Shown: piece by piece, positions 22,266 to 29,763 of the stretch
Layout of the letters: each line of letters starts with the position of its first letter
Numbering within the stretch: the first letter of the stretch is position 1
From: Pseudomonadota bacterium
GTDB taxonomy: Bacteria; Pseudomonadota; Gammaproteobacteria; Steroidobacterales; Steroidobacteraceae
DNA: 41,668 nucleotides
Direction: 5' to 3'
Assembly: GCA_025355105.1 (NCBI GenBank)
Contig: JANYAE010000141.1
Span: 1-41,668 of the forward strand
Program-made: the position numbers and the translations under genes
The notes under the pieces: model-generated
Told to the model about the DNA's origin: nothing
The model's database searches: none
Seen by the model: the letters and a program-made list of their open reading frames with translations, nothing else

Positions 22266-23287
22266 CGGCCGACCAGCTCCGTGAGGTAGCCGAAGAGGTC
22301 CTTCGGATCGCGCGGCGCGGGCACCAGCGGCGACTCGCTGCCGAGGCCGAGCGCCCGGGCCTTGTCGTAGACGTAGCGCAGCGCCGAGTAGTCCTCGATG
22401 GCGAAGCCGACCGAGTCGAAGACGGTGATCTCGTCGCGCCCGGTGCGGCCCGGCGCACGGCCGGCGACGACCTGCCACAGCTCGGTCGCGTGCGCCGAGG
22501 AGCCGAGCGCCTGGATATCGCCCTCGATGAGCGTCTGCGGCAGATATTCGACGAAGATGCGCGCGCGCTCGAGCAGCCGCGCGTCGACCTCCGTCTTGCC
22601 GGGGCAGTCGCCGCCGATCGCGTTGATGTGAACCCCGGGGCCGACCATCCCATCGGTGAGCACGCGCTGCGCCGCCTTGACCGCGGTCGCGGTCGTGATG
22701 AGCTCGGCACCGGTCACCGCCTCGGCGGCGCTGCGGCAGGCGACGAGTTCGAGGCCGGCGTCGGCGAGGTTGGCGGCGAACTTCTTCATCGCCGCGGCAT
22801 CGGTGTCGAAGTAGCGGATCCGGCGGATGCCGAGGCAGGCCTTGAAGGCGAGCGCCTGGAATTCTCCCTGCGCCCCGGTGCCGATCAACGCCATTGTCTG
22901 CGCGCCGGGATTGGCGAGGCGCCGTGCGGCGAAGGCCGAGGTCGCGGCGGTGCGCAGCGCCGTAAGCACGGTCATTTCCGAGATCAGCCGCGGATAGCCG
23001 GTCGCGACGTCGACCAGCATGCCGATGGCCGTGACCGTCAGCAGTCCCTTCGCCGGGTTGCCCGGGTGGCCGTTGACCAGTTTGAAGCTGAACCACTCGG
23101 CGTCGGCGGTCGGCATCAGCTCGACCACGCCGACGGCGGAATGCGCCGCGAGCCGGGCCGACTTCTCGAACTGCGGCCAGTTGGCGAAATCGGCCTCGAT
23201 CCGGTCGGCCAGCTCCGCCAGAAAGGTCTCGACGCCGACGCGCTTCAGCAGCGTCGCGAGCGTCGGGGTATCGACGATCATCACCAT
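22262..23287 (-). CDS. ocd: Ornithine cyclodeaminase
   Basis: Ornithine cyclodeaminase converts L-ornithine to L-proline and ammonia using tightly bound NAD+. The 341-residue protein has FSFKLVNGHPGNPAKG, LISEMTVLTALRTAATSAFA, the nucleotide-binding motif MALIGTGAQGEFQALAF, and GVHINAIGGDCPGKTE with the catalytic aspartate typical of true ornithine cyclodeaminases rather than alanine dehydrogenase or crystallin relatives. ATG at 23287 is preceded by GGAGG at ideal spacing. It is the first gene of the two-gene unit with ctlX, together suggesting citrulline/arginine to proline catabolism. Confidence 0.92.
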   Translation of the reverse strand: MVMIVDTPTLATLLKRVGVETFLAELADRIEADFANWPQFEKSARLAAHSAVGVVELMPTADAEWFSFKLVNGHPGNPAKGLLTVTAIGMLVDVATGYPRLISEMTVLTALRTAATSAFAARRLANPGAQTMALIGTGAQGEFQALAFKACLGIRRIRYFDTDAAAMKKFAANLADAGLELVACRSAAEAVTGAELITTATAVKAAQRVLTDGMVGPGVHINAIGGDCPGKTEVDARLLERARIFVEYLPQTLIEGDIQALGSSAHATELWQVVAGRAPGRTGRDEITVFDSVGFAIEDYSALRYVYDKARALGLGSESPLVPAPRDPKDLFGYLTELVGR

Positions 23288-23420
23288 GAAGGATCCTCCA
23301 GCCGCCCAAGCTTGCCGGCTCGGCCGGCCAAAGGGAACGGAGGGGCCCCCGGCGAGGCCGTCGACAGTCATTTCAGGCCACCGGACGGCCGCCGTCGTCG
23401 GTCGGACACAGGTCAGACGG

Positions 23421-23449
23421 TTGACTTACCGACGGCAGGCCCTTGAGAT
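23421..23449 (+). promoter_or_regulatory. Possible sigma-70 promoter of the S41 peptidase gene
   Basis: TTGACT at 23421-23426 differs from the -35 consensus at one base. After a 17-base spacer TGAGAT (23444-23449) is a weak -10. It lies 37 bases before the start codon in the divergent gap between ocd and the S41 gene. Confidence 0.35.
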
Positions 23450-23486
23450 ACGCCGGACCGCACCCGCGGAGCGTCAGGAGTCGGGA

Positions 23487-25106
23487 ATGATCAGAACGGA
23501 CGGAATCCGGTCGGCACTGGCGGTCGCGTGTGTGGCGCTGATGGCCGCCGCCTGCGGCGGCGGCGGCGGTGGTTATGGCGGCGGGGGCGGCGGGGGTGGA
23601 GGCGGCGGGCCACCGGCGGACCCCACTTACACGGCCGGCATGTACCCGGCGGCGTCCACCTTGGCGGCCTATTGCGCCAGTCCCCGCACCGGGACCGACC
23701 CGTACACCCACAACGCCTATCCTGACCGGCCCGGCTCGGCGGTCTGGGAGAAGTTCTGGCTTCGCTCGTGGATCCACGCCTACTACCTGTGGTTCGACCA
23801 GGCGCCGGACCTCAATCCGACGTCGACGCTCTACCCGACGGCGACGGCCTTCTTTGCCGCCGACAAGGCGCCGGACACGGTCGACCACTTCCACTTCACG
23901 TACCCGACGGCGAGCTGGGAAGCGCTGTCGCAGGGCGGCGCCTCGATCGGCTACGGCGCGACGTGGTCGTTGATCAAGGCCACGGCCCCCAATCGCCAGG
24001 TGCTGCTCGCGTACACCGAGCCCGCGGGCTCCGGCTACCCGGCGACGAGCGCCAGCGCGCACCTCGCGCGCGGCGCCTCGATCATCGCCGTGGACGGCGT
24101 CGACCTGATCAACTCGACCGACACCGCGAGCATCAATGCGCTCAACGCCGGACTCTTTCCCGCCGCCGCCGGCGAGACGCACAGCTTCACGGTGATCGAC
24201 GCGCCGGGCGCGGCGAGCCGGGTGGTCACGATGCAGGCGACCAGCGTCACCGAGATGCCGGTCCAGAATTTCAAGGCGCCGACGATCCTGCCCGGCAATG
24301 TCGGCTACCTGCTCTTCAACGACCACATCGCGACCGCCGAGGGCGAACTGATGACCGCGGTCAGCGCGCTCGCGGCCGCCAACGTCGGCGACCTCGTCCT
24401 CGACATCCGCTACAACGGCGGCGGCTACCTCGACATCGCGAGCGAACTCGCCTTCATGATCGCCGGGCCTGCGCCGACAGCCGGCAAGACATTCGACCTC
24501 GTCACGTTCAGCAGCCAGTACCCGATCACCGACCCGATCACCAACCAACCGATCGCGCCGACGCCGTTCTGGTCGATCACGCAGGGAATCCAGCCAGGGC
24601 TCGCAGCAGGGCAGGCGCTCCCGCATCTCAACTTACCGCGCGTGTTCGTGCTCACCGGCAGCGACACCTGCTCGGCGAGCGAGGCCATCATCAACAGTCT
24701 GCGCGGCGTGAACGTGCAGGTCATCCTGATCGGCTCGCAGACCTGCGGCAAGCCGTACGGCTTCTACCCGCAGGACAACTGCGGCACGACCTACTTTTCG
24801 ATTGAGTTCAAAGGCGTGAACCAGGCCGGCTTCGGCGATTACACCGATGGCTTCGTCGCCTTGAACACGAGCTCGACGACGGGCGTGAAGATTGATGGCT
24901 GCTCGGTGGCCGACGACTACGCGCACGCCCTCGGCGATCCGGCCGAGGGCCGGCTCGCGGCGGCACTGTCCTACCGCGCCGCCAATGGCGTGGCCGGCTG
25001 TCCGACGCCGGCGACCGGCGTCGCTCCGCCGCAGAGCCCGTTGAGCGTCGACGGCCACATCGTCAAGCCGGAATGGCTCAAGAACCGCATCCTGCGGCCG
25101 CAGTAG
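23487..25106 (+). CDS. S41 family peptidase lipoprotein with polyglycine linker
   Basis: This 539-residue cell-envelope serine protease is related to C-terminal processing peptidases. A lipoprotein signal ends in the lipobox LMAAAC (C23). A tract of about 18 glycines with one tyrosine follows (residues 24-41). The central region (about 180-250) is PDZ-like, with ARGASIIAVDGVDLI. The catalytic domain contains LVLDIRYNGGGYLD, the nucleophile S396 in SDTCSASEA and the probable base K422 in CGKPYG. The cysteine just before the nucleophile and another at TCGK could form a disulfide. The target protein is unknown. ATG at 23487 follows GGAGTCGGGA; a long upstream extension is excluded by the lipobox. 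Confidence 0.9.
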   Translation: MIRTDGIRSALAVACVALMAAACGGGGGGYGGGGGGGGGGGPPADPTYTAGMYPAASTLAAYCASPRTGTDPYTHNAYPDRPGSAVWEKFWLRSWIHAYYLWFDQAPDLNPTSTLYPTATAFFAADKAPDTVDHFHFTYPTASWEALSQGGASIGYGATWSLIKATAPNRQVLLAYTEPAGSGYPATSASAHLARGASIIAVDGVDLINSTDTASINALNAGLFPAAAGETHSFTVIDAPGAASRVVTMQATSVTEMPVQNFKAPTILPGNVGYLLFNDHIATAEGELMTAVSALAAANVGDLVLDIRYNGGGYLDIASELAFMIAGPAPTAGKTFDLVTFSSQYPITDPITNQPIAPTPFWSITQGIQPGLAAGQALPHLNLPRVFVLTGSDTCSASEAIINSLRGVNVQVILIGSQTCGKPYGFYPQDNCGTTYFSIEFKGVNQAGFGDYTDGFVALNTSSTTGVKIDGCSVADDYAHALGDPAEGRLAAALSYRAANGVAGCPTPATGVAPPQSPLSVDGHIVKPEWLKNRILRPQ

Positions 25107-25144
25107 CGGCGGTATGATCCGCTCACAGCAGCCGGAGCGCCGCC

Positions 25145-26008
25145 GTGGAGTGGAGAGGACAGCGCGAGAGTGACAACGTCGAGGACCGGCGCGGCGCGCC
25201 ATTCGGCCGCACCGCGGTCGTCGGCGGCGGCGTCGGCACCGTGGTGCTCGCGCTGGTCTACATGCTGCTCGGCGGCGACCCGCGCGACGTGCTCGACGGC
25301 ATCCAGTCGCCGCCCGTTGCCGCGCCGGCGTCCAGCGCGCAGCCGCTGCGGCAGGAATCGGCGCAGGAGCAGGATGAGCGCCACTTCGTCGCGGTGATCC
25401 TCGCCGAGACCGAGGACGTGTGGCGCGCCGAGTTCCGCAACCGGGGCGCCGAGTACGCTGACCCGCACCTGGTGCTGTACCGGGGCCAGGTGGCCTCGGC
25501 CTGCGGCGCGGCCGCGGCGGCGATGGGGCCGTTCTACTGCCCGGGCGATGCGCGCGTCTTCCTCGACCTCGCTTTCTTCGACGAGCTCGCGACGCGCTTC
25601 GGCGCGCCCGGCGAGTTCGCGCGTGCCTACGTGATCGCCCACGAGGTCGGCCACCACGTGCAGAACCTGCTCGGCATCTCCGCCAAGGTACGCAGCGCCG
25701 AGGAGGGCAGCGACGCCACGCGCGCCAACGCGCTGTCGGTGCGCCTCGAGCTGCAGGCGGATTGCCTCGCCGGCGTCTGGGCCAACCGCAGCAGCAGCGC
25801 GCTCAAGCTGTCGGCCGGGGACATCGACGCCGCATTGCGCGCCGCGAGCGCGGTCGGCGATGATCGGCTGCAGCGCGCCGCGCGCGGCGCGGTGACGCCG
25901 GACTCGTTCACGCACGGCACGTCGGCGCAGCGGATGCGGTGGTTCGGACGCGGCTACCAGGCCGGCGCACTCGGCACCTGCGACACGTTCCGTTCGCGCG
26001 AACTCTGA
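25145..26008 (+). CDS. Neutral zinc metallopeptidase (YpfJ family)
   Basis: This putative zinc peptidase is anchored by one N-terminal membrane helix (about residues 24-43). The family opening MEWRGQRESDNVEDRRG is present, as are the zinc motif AHEVGHHVQNLLG and a downstream LELQADCLAGVWANR that supplies the third ligand. The C-terminal SFTHGTSAQRMRWFGRGYQAG is strongly conserved in YpfJ proteins. The 287-residue length is normal. The physiological substrate of YpfJ is not established. The gene starts with GTG at 25145, 38 bases after the S41 peptidase gene, so two envelope peptidases may be co-transcribed. Confidence 0.93.
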   Translation: MEWRGQRESDNVEDRRGAPFGRTAVVGGGVGTVVLALVYMLLGGDPRDVLDGIQSPPVAAPASSAQPLRQESAQEQDERHFVAVILAETEDVWRAEFRNRGAEYADPHLVLYRGQVASACGAAAAAMGPFYCPGDARVFLDLAFFDELATRFGAPGEFARAYVIAHEVGHHVQNLLGISAKVRSAEEGSDATRANALSVRLELQADCLAGVWANRSSSALKLSAGDIDAALRAASAVGDDRLQRAARGAVTPDSFTHGTSAQRMRWFGRGYQAGALGTCDTFRSREL

Positions 26009-26023
26009 GCGGAGACCTGGCCC

Positions 26024-26449
26024 ATGGGCTACGACGCCAACAACATCTTCGCGCGAATGGTCCGCGGCGAGATTCCCTGCATCCGCGTCCACGAGGACGC
26101 CGACACGCTGGCCTTCATGGACATCATGCCGCAGGCCGACGGCCACACGCTGGTGATCCCGAAGGTCGCCGGCGAGAACCTGTTCGACACCGCGCCCGAC
26201 TCGGCCGCCGCCGCAATTCGCACGACGCAGCGCGTTGCGCGTGCGGTGCGCTCCGCGTTCTCGCCGGCCGGACTCATCATCACGCAGTTCAACGGAGCGG
26301 CGGCCGGCCAGACGGTGTTCCACCTGCACTTTCACATCGTGCCGGTCTACACCTCAGGCGCGTGGCGCCCGCATGCGCGCGAGAAGGCGGACCCGGCGGC
26401 CCTGGAAGCGCAGGCGGCGCGCATCCGCGCGGCGCTCGCCGCCGGCTGA
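26024..26449 (+). CDS. HIT family nucleotide hydrolase/phosphoramidase
   Basis: HIT proteins cleave nucleoside phosphoramidates or dinucleotides through a histidine triad. The 141-residue protein opens with NIFARMVRGEIPCIRVHED, carries DIMPQADGHTLVIPK, and has the triad in VFHLHFHIVPVY. The arrangement fits the Hit/HinT branch close to Fhit-like bacterial Hit proteins. The exact substrate is open. It starts 15 bases after the YpfJ gene and is probably in the same transcript. Confidence 0.93.
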   Translation: MGYDANNIFARMVRGEIPCIRVHEDADTLAFMDIMPQADGHTLVIPKVAGENLFDTAPDSAAAAIRTTQRVARAVRSAFSPAGLIITQFNGAAAGQTVFHLHFHIVPVYTSGAWRPHAREKADPAALEAQAARIRAALAAG

Positions 26450-26515
26450 GGCGCGGTCACGAGGAATTCACGCGGCAGTCGCGGTGCCGTCACACCCGGC
26501 CGCGAACCTGCCGCC

Positions 26516-26794
26516 ATGGGCTACGAACTCGAGGCGGCCGCGCCGCTCAACATGCCCGAGCTCGACGGCGACCGGCGCCTGCAGGTGCTCGAGCGCCGCT
26601 GGCAGCTGGCCAACGGCCGCCTCGGCGCCGCGCTGGCAGGCTATCAGGCCCTGCGCGGTGGCGTGGCGCCTGACGACCCGGCGTGGCTCGCCGCGCAACT
26701 GCGGCTCGCGCAGGCGCGGCAGCGCTGCCGCGAGGCCGGCGACGACCTCGAGCTGTACGCGAGCTTTGCCGGGGCGGCGGCGCTGCGGCGCTGA
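26516..26794 (+). CDS. Small helical protein, unknown
   Basis: I do not recognise this 92-residue protein. It is predicted to be mostly helical, with arginine/leucine-rich heptad-like stretches (RRLQVLERRWQLANGRLGAA and AAQLRLAQARQRCREAGDDL) and no signal or membrane segment. The frame is kept open across 279 bases and lies just downstream of the HIT gene. The ribosome site is weak and no motif confirms expression, so it may be spurious. It ends 25 bases before the converging AckA-PduL gene. Confidence 0.45.
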   Translation: MGYELEAAAPLNMPELDGDRRLQVLERRWQLANGRLGAALAGYQALRGGVAPDDPAWLAAQLRLAQARQRCREAGDDLELYASFAGAAALRR

Positions 26795-26819
26795 CTGGCC
26801 GCCGACGCCAGCGTCGCCC

Positions 26820-28619
26820 TCAGCGGCGCGCCACCATCCGCGCGCTGCCGGCAACCGCTTCGAGCACGCCGCTCGCACCGCTGCCGAGGCCGGCGGCGTT
26901 GCCCTCGTCGGTGTCGAGGTGCATCTCGAGCGCGTAGCTCGGATGCACGCGGGCTCGCACGTCGCCGAAGGTGAGCTCGCGACCGGCCGAGCGGACGTGC
27001 ACGTCCACGCGGTCGCCGTCCTCGACGCCGAAGGCCGCGGCGTCGCGCGGCGCCATGTGGATGTGGCGCAACGGGCAGATGACCCCGCTGTTCAGCTGGA
27101 TCGTGCCGGTGGGCCCCTCGATGCGAATGCCCGGCGTGTGCGCGAGGTCGCCTGACTCGCGCACCGGCGCATCGATGCCGAGCACGAACTCGTCGGTGCG
27201 GGAAATCTCGACCTGGTCGACGCCGCGCTCGGGTCCGACAATGCGGACGTGCTCGATGCGGCCCGCCGGCCCGACCAGGGTCACGGTCTCGGCCGCCGCG
27301 AACTGGCCGGGCTGCGAGATCTGCCGCGCGGCTACCAGCCGGTGGCCGGCACCGAACAGCGCCTCGACGCTGGCGATCGTCAGGTGCGCATGGCGGGCGG
27401 AGACCGCGATCGGGATCTGCGGGCCCGGCGCGACGGCGTGGTAGCCGGCGAGCACCCGGCGCGTCGCGGCGGCGATGGCCGCCTCCTCGTCGGTCGCGAC
27501 CACCAGCAGCCGACAGCGTGAGTGCTCGGCGGAGATCTCCGCGACGCGCGACGCGGTGTCGACCGCGGCATCGCGGTTGCGGTCCTCGTCGAGCTCGGCA
27601 CCGAGGAACTCGAGGCGCTGCGCGATCCGGTGCCGCATCACCGCGCTGTGCTGGCCGACGCCGGCCGTGAACACGATCGCGTCGACGCCGCCCATGACCG
27701 CGGCGTAGGCGCCGATGTACTTGCGGACGCGGTGCGCGTAGACCTGGACCGCCAGCCGGCAGTCGTCGTCGCCGGCGCGCGCGCGCTGTTCGACCTCACG
27801 CATGTCCGCGCTACCGGTCATGCCGAGCAGGCCCGATTCGTGGCTGAACAGCCGTTCCAGCTCGTCGACACCGAGACCGGAGCGCAGCAGCGTCAGAATG
27901 ATGCCGGGATCGACGTCGCCGGGACGCGTGGCCATCATCAGACCCTCGAGCGGAGTCATCCCCATGCTGGTTTCGACGCTGCGGCCGTACTCGACCGCGG
28001 TGATGCTCGCGCCCGCGCCGAGGTGGCAGGTGATGAGGCGCAGGGTCGCGAGTTCCGTGCCGAGCCAGGCCGCCGTGGCCTCGGCAACCGAGGCGTGACT
28101 CGTCCCATGAAAGCCGTAGCGGCGAATGCCTAGACGGGCGGTCAGATCGCGCGGCAGCGCGTATTCGCGCGCACGGCGCGGCAGCGTCGAGTGGAAGCCG
28201 GTGTCGAACACGGCGACGTGCGGCACGGCGCCGAAGCGCCGGCGGGCAGCACGGATGCCGGCGAGCGCGGCCGGATTGTGCAGCGGCGCGAGCGACTCAA
28301 GCGACTCGATTCCGGCCTCGACGGCGTCGTCGACCAGCACCGGCCCGCTGAAGCGCTCGCCGCCGTGCACGACGCGATGACCGACCGCCGCGAGTCCCGC
28401 ATTCAGGGCGCCGTGCGCCGCGAGCTCGTCGAGGGCGAGTTCCGCCGCCGCGGCCGGCCCGGCGAGCTCGACGGCACGCGCCAGCTCAGCGACCCGCAGC
28501 CGCGGCCGGCCGCCGAGATCGTCGATGTCGAGTGCCCGCAGGCGCCGGCCTGCGTCGTCGAACAGCGCCGCCTTCAGCGAGGAGCTGCCGCAATTGAGAA
28601 TCAGGACGGGCGAGGCCAT
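26820..28619 (-). CDS. ackA-pduL: Bifunctional acetate kinase - PduL-type phosphotransacylase fusion
   Basis: One 599-residue chain holds two consecutive enzymes. Residues 1-395 are a full acetate kinase: LILNCGSSSLK, GHRVVHGGERF, YGFHGTSHASV, HLGAGASITAV, MGMTPLEGLMMATRPGD, FTAGVGQHSAVMR and the late glutamate of VATDEEAAIA. Residues about 402-580 are a PduL phosphate acyltransferase: IPIAVSARHAHLT (H410, H412), ISQPGQFAAAETVTLVGP, QVEISRTDEFVLG, LRHIHMAP (H519, H521) and YALEMHLDTDEGNAA (E565, H567), which give the zinc ligand set. Together they would convert acetyl-CoA and Pi to acetyl phosphate, then acetate and ATP, or the reverse. The N-terminal microcompartment-targeting helix of classical PduL is absent and no shell genes are near. 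ATG at 28619 is favoured; 28634 is an alternative. Confidence 0.94.
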   Translation of the reverse strand: MASPVLILNCGSSSLKAALFDDAGRRLRALDIDDLGGRPRLRVAELARAVELAGPAAAAELALDELAAHGALNAGLAAVGHRVVHGGERFSGPVLVDDAVEAGIESLESLAPLHNPAALAGIRAARRRFGAVPHVAVFDTGFHSTLPRRAREYALPRDLTARLGIRRYGFHGTSHASVAEATAAWLGTELATLRLITCHLGAGASITAVEYGRSVETSMGMTPLEGLMMATRPGDVDPGIILTLLRSGLGVDELERLFSHESGLLGMTGSADMREVEQRARAGDDDCRLAVQVYAHRVRKYIGAYAAVMGGVDAIVFTAGVGQHSAVMRHRIAQRLEFLGAELDEDRNRDAAVDTASRVAEISAEHSRCRLLVVATDEEAAIAAATRRVLAGYHAVAPGPQIPIAVSARHAHLTIASVEALFGAGHRLVAARQISQPGQFAAAETVTLVGPAGRIEHVRIVGPERGVDQVEISRTDEFVLGIDAPVRESGDLAHTPGIRIEGPTGTIQLNSGVICPLRHIHMAPRDAAAFGVEDGDRVDVHVRSAGRELTFGDVRARVHPSYALEMHLDTDEGNAAGLGSGASGVLEAVAGSARMVARR

Positions 28620-28670
28620 GACGGATGCTAGCATCGGCGTTCGCACCCGCTCTATATGAGGATGTCGCCG

Positions 28671-29753
28671 ATGAGCCGCGACCCTGTCGCCGAACCGGGC
28701 TTCGGCTTCTACGGCCGCGCCTTCGGGCTGGTCGCCGTCGCGATCCTCGGCCTGCTGTTCTTCCGCGTCATCGAGCCGTTCCTCGCGCCGCTCGCCTGGG
28801 CGACGGTGCTCGGCTACCTGATGCACCCGCTGCAGTCGCGCCTGACGCGCCGGCTGCGCGGCCGGGCAGGACTCGCGGCGCTGCTGCTGACGGCGCTCAG
28901 CTTCGCGCTGTTCATCGGTCCGCTGATGCTGCTCGGTGGCGCGTTCGCGACCCAGATCGGGCTGCTGGTCAGCTCGCTGCAGCGGGTCGTGGCCGAGCTC
29001 AAGATCAGCTCGGTGGACGATCTGGTCGCGTTGCCGGTGGCGCAGGCGGCGCTGCGCTGGCTCGAGAGTCACCTGGCGATCTCGGCGGACCAGCTGCGCG
29101 GCTGGATGGTGTCAGGCGCCGAGCAGACGCTGCAGCCGCTCGCCGCGCTCGGCGGACGCGCCTTCCTCGGCGCGCTCGGCACGGTGGTCAGCTTCACGAT
29201 GACGATGTTCCTGTTGTTCTTCTTCCTGCGCGACGGCCGCAGCCTGTACGGCGCCGCGATCGGGCTGATCCCGCTCGAGGAGCGCCGCAAGCAGCGACTC
29301 GCGCACCACATGGGCAATGTCACGCGCGCCGTCGTGTTCGGCACGCTCGCGACGTCGGTACTGCAGGGGATCTCGGTGGCGATCGGCTTCGCGCTCGTCG
29401 GCCTGCCCTCGCCGGTCGTGTTCGGGGTGGCGGCGGCGGTGCTGTCGGTGCTGCCGGTCGGCGGCACGGCGTTCGTGTGGGGCCCCGGCGCGGCGTGGCT
29501 GCTCGGCACCGGCCACGTCGGCGCCGGCGCTTTTCTGCTGGTGTGGGGCACGCTGATCGTCGTCCTCGCCGACAACCTGCTGCGGCCGCTGCTGATTTCC
29601 GGCCGCTCCGAAGTGCCGACGCTCGCGGTATTCGTCGGCGTGCTCGGCGGTCTCGCGGCGTTCGGCATGGTGGGCATGTTCCTCGGCCCGCTGGTGATCT
29701 CGCTGGTGGTCGCGCTCGCACGCTTCGCAGACGAGTCGCTCGCGAGCCGATAG
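28671..29753 (+). CDS. AI-2E family transporter (PerM/YdiK-like permease)
   Basis: This 360-residue membrane protein has paired helices at the N-terminus (FGLVAVAILGLLFF and PLAWATVLGYLMHPL). A long polar periplasmic or cytoplasmic region follows at about 100-155, then the C-terminal block of helices with the family segments MTMFLLFFFLRDG, PVVFGVAAAVLSVLPVGG and GPLVISLVVALARF. Members export autoinducer-2 (TqsA), act as ion antiporters or have no known role; the substrate here is unknown. I chose ATG at 28671 with GAGGAT nine bases upstream rather than earlier in-frame ATGs. It diverges from the AckA-PduL gene with only 51 bases between starts and is 10 bases before uvrD. Confidence 0.88.
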   Translation: MSRDPVAEPGFGFYGRAFGLVAVAILGLLFFRVIEPFLAPLAWATVLGYLMHPLQSRLTRRLRGRAGLAALLLTALSFALFIGPLMLLGGAFATQIGLLVSSLQRVVAELKISSVDDLVALPVAQAALRWLESHLAISADQLRGWMVSGAEQTLQPLAALGGRAFLGALGTVVSFTMTMFLLFFFLRDGRSLYGAAIGLIPLEERRKQRLAHHMGNVTRAVVFGTLATSVLQGISVAIGFALVGLPSPVVFGVAAAVLSVLPVGGTAFVWGPGAAWLLGTGHVGAGAFLLVWGTLIVVLADNLLRPLLISGRSEVPTLAVFVGVLGGLAAFGMVGMFLGPLVISLVVALARFADESLASR

Positions 29754-29763
29754 AATCGCGCCC

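Noticed and set aside
28620..29072. N-terminal extension of the AckA-PduL reading frame by about 150 codons
   Set aside because: It overlaps the divergent permease gene, is low-complexity, and the acetate kinase family begins exactly at MASPVLILNCGSSS.
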